DNA of 64,000 nucleotides from Lysobacter sp. KIS68-7 (GTDB lineage Bacteria > Pseudomonadota > Gammaproteobacteria > Xanthomonadales > Xanthomonadaceae), in NCBI RefSeq assembly GCF_021284745.1, contig NZ_CP089925.1, positions 2,603,001 through 2,667,000 on the forward strand, read 5' to 3'. A model generated the notes under the pieces. It made no database searches. It had not been told where the DNA came from and saw only the letters and a program-made list of their open reading frames with translations. The position numbers and the translations under genes were made by a program. Shown here piece after piece: positions 63,119 through 64,000 of this stretch. How positions within the stretch are numbered: the first letter of the stretch is position 1; every line of letters starts with the position of its first letter.

Positions 63119-63913
63119 TCAAGTCAACTTAGCCTCAGCCCTAGCGCGGCGTTTGAGCAAGTGGCTCCGCGCAAACCGGCGAAGCGGCAACAATGTGCGG
63201 CGGTAAACTGCGGACATTGCGCGGCGGCGCTCAGAGACGCGCCAACCGAAGCCCTGCTCGATTGCGTACAGGCACGGGTTGCAGATGCCGCAGGGATTCC
63301 CATCGCGCGTCGGGCGATGGCAGAACCAGGTAAGGCCCAGAATGTCGAGCCAGCCATGGCGGCGCGCCACGTCGGCTGTGTCTTCCTTCGTCATGTCGAA
63401 CAACGGCATGGAGAAGGCGCCAAAGAGTGCAAGCGCATCGGCGTCCTCGTATTCGGGCGGGACCCGGAACGTTTCCAGGCCGTGCGCATCGGTCACCCGG
63501 ATCGCGCGGCCGTGCAGCACGCCATGCGGGCCGTGAAAGGTGCGTTCCACTGAAAGCTCGACACCATCGAGTCCGCGTTGCTTGCAATAGCGCGCGAGCC
63601 AGTCGTATTGGTCCCCGAGATGGTGGACCACGGCGAGCCGCCGAAATGCGCGCGTCAATCCGGGATCGGGAGCGATATCCCCGAGCGGCACTTCATTCAC
63701 GGGCAGCAACAGTTCGCGTGTGTGCGGATGCTGTTCGAAGAGCGCCTCGCGGATCCGCGCCATCGCCTGGCGCTCCGCGCCGGCCGAGCCGCGCGTGGGG
63801 TCCACGACATACGTCGGCGCCACAGGCAGGCGGTGTTCGAGCAGTAGGAATAAGAGGCGAAAAGTGGAATCCCACCCGCTGGTCCAGAAAACACTTACCG
63901 GCGCCTTGTCCAT
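63119..63913 (-). CDS. QueC-like PP-loop protein
   Basis: The protein has 264 residues from the ATG at 63913 (GGAGGG upstream). The PP-loop is T11-S-G-W-D15-S16 (FWTSGWDSTFRLL). The zinc set is C198, C208, C211 and C214 (FCHRPTRDGNPCGICNPC), the same spacing as 7-cyano-7-deazaguanine synthase QueC. It may make a deazaguanine base, or belong to the QueC-like proteins that act in other systems (including anti-phage Qat and CBASS variants). No queuosine or Qat partner gene is seen in the window. The upstream genes lie outside it. Confidence 0.75.
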   Translation of the reverse strand: MDKAPVSVFWTSGWDSTFRLLFLLLEHRLPVAPTYVVDPTRGSAGAERQAMARIREALFEQHPHTRELLLPVNEVPLGDIAPDPGLTRAFRRLAVVHHLGDQYDWLARYCKQRGLDGVELSVERTFHGPHGVLHGRAIRVTDAHGLETFRVPPEYEDADALALFGAFSMPLFDMTKEDTADVARRHGWLDILGLTWFCHRPTRDGNPCGICNPCLYAIEQGFGWRVSERRRAMSAVYRRTLLPLRRFARSHLLKRRARAEAKLT

Positions 63914-64000
63914 GTGCCCTCCGGGCAACGCGCTGTGCGCCCGTTTGGTTCGTGACGCCAAGGGCGCCGCAAGGCGGCCATCGACGGATGCAAAGCATCG

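Noticed and set aside
63119-63913. Complete Qat defence system
   Set aside because: Only the QueC-like member is visible. The neighbours inside the window are short unknown genes and a LysR gene.

Overview
The window looks like a high-GC chromosome of a Lysobacter-like member of the Xanthomonadaceae. This rests on the conserved block rpsF-rpsR-rplI-dnaB-alr, on the many exported hydrolases and OmpA-type proteins, on a tryptophan/kynurenine degradation cluster and on base composition. The genus is an inference from gene style, not from a database match. No rRNA, tRNA or CRISPR array was found.

From 1 to about 42.8 kb the content is ordinary chromosome. It holds a large secreted tyrosinase-type copper protein cut by the left edge; a 940-bp direct duplication carrying two DUF2167 genes on either side of a TPR/TolB-like gene; an OmpA protein; a very large dihaem peroxidase-type cytochrome c with a small partner; a PAS-GGDEF diguanylate cyclase; an M13 lipoprotein peptidase; a WS/DGAT acyltransferase; and the alr-dnaB-rplI-rpsR-rpsF replication/translation block. 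asnS follows with a run of small overlapping genes. Next comes a tightly coupled set (SDR, aldehyde dehydrogenase, beta-carbonic anhydrase, RidA-type deaminase, 3-hydroxyanthranilate dioxygenase, SGNH hydrolase) that fits the lower kynurenine pathway. A sulfate ABC transporter operon (cysP/sbp-cysT-cysW-cysA) headed by an Rrf2 regulator has a 23-bp palindrome at the regulator's own start codon. A MalT-like LuxR regulator and a trimeric autotransporter adhesin close this part.

From 42.8 to 48.8 kb lies a repeat-rich accessory block. Two 160-bp copies of one element sit at its ends in opposite orientation. Between them are two convergent Cys-type sulfatases, three small unknown genes, seven copies of a dispersed 30-bp palindrome and a 42-bp minisatellite that is open in all six frames. 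A TPR-sulfotransferase and a secreted M4 protease follow.

From about 52.8 to 58.8 kb is a P4-like integrated element: tyrosine integrase, AlpA-like regulator, prim-pol/P4 helicase, and one cargo gene of unknown function. The cargo protein ends in a helical region with an R-x4-H motif like that of HEPN RNases, and its start is covered by a 13-bp-arm palindrome. The element abuts a 10-codon stub that reads like the start of a metal-dependent amidohydrolase, perhaps the ACMS decarboxylase otherwise missing from the kynurenine cluster.

From 58.8 kb to the end there are three more copies of the dispersed palindrome, an exported alpha/beta hydrolase, a divergent aldo/keto reductase-LysR pair with a palindrome between them, two small unknown genes and a QueC-like PP-loop protein at the right edge.
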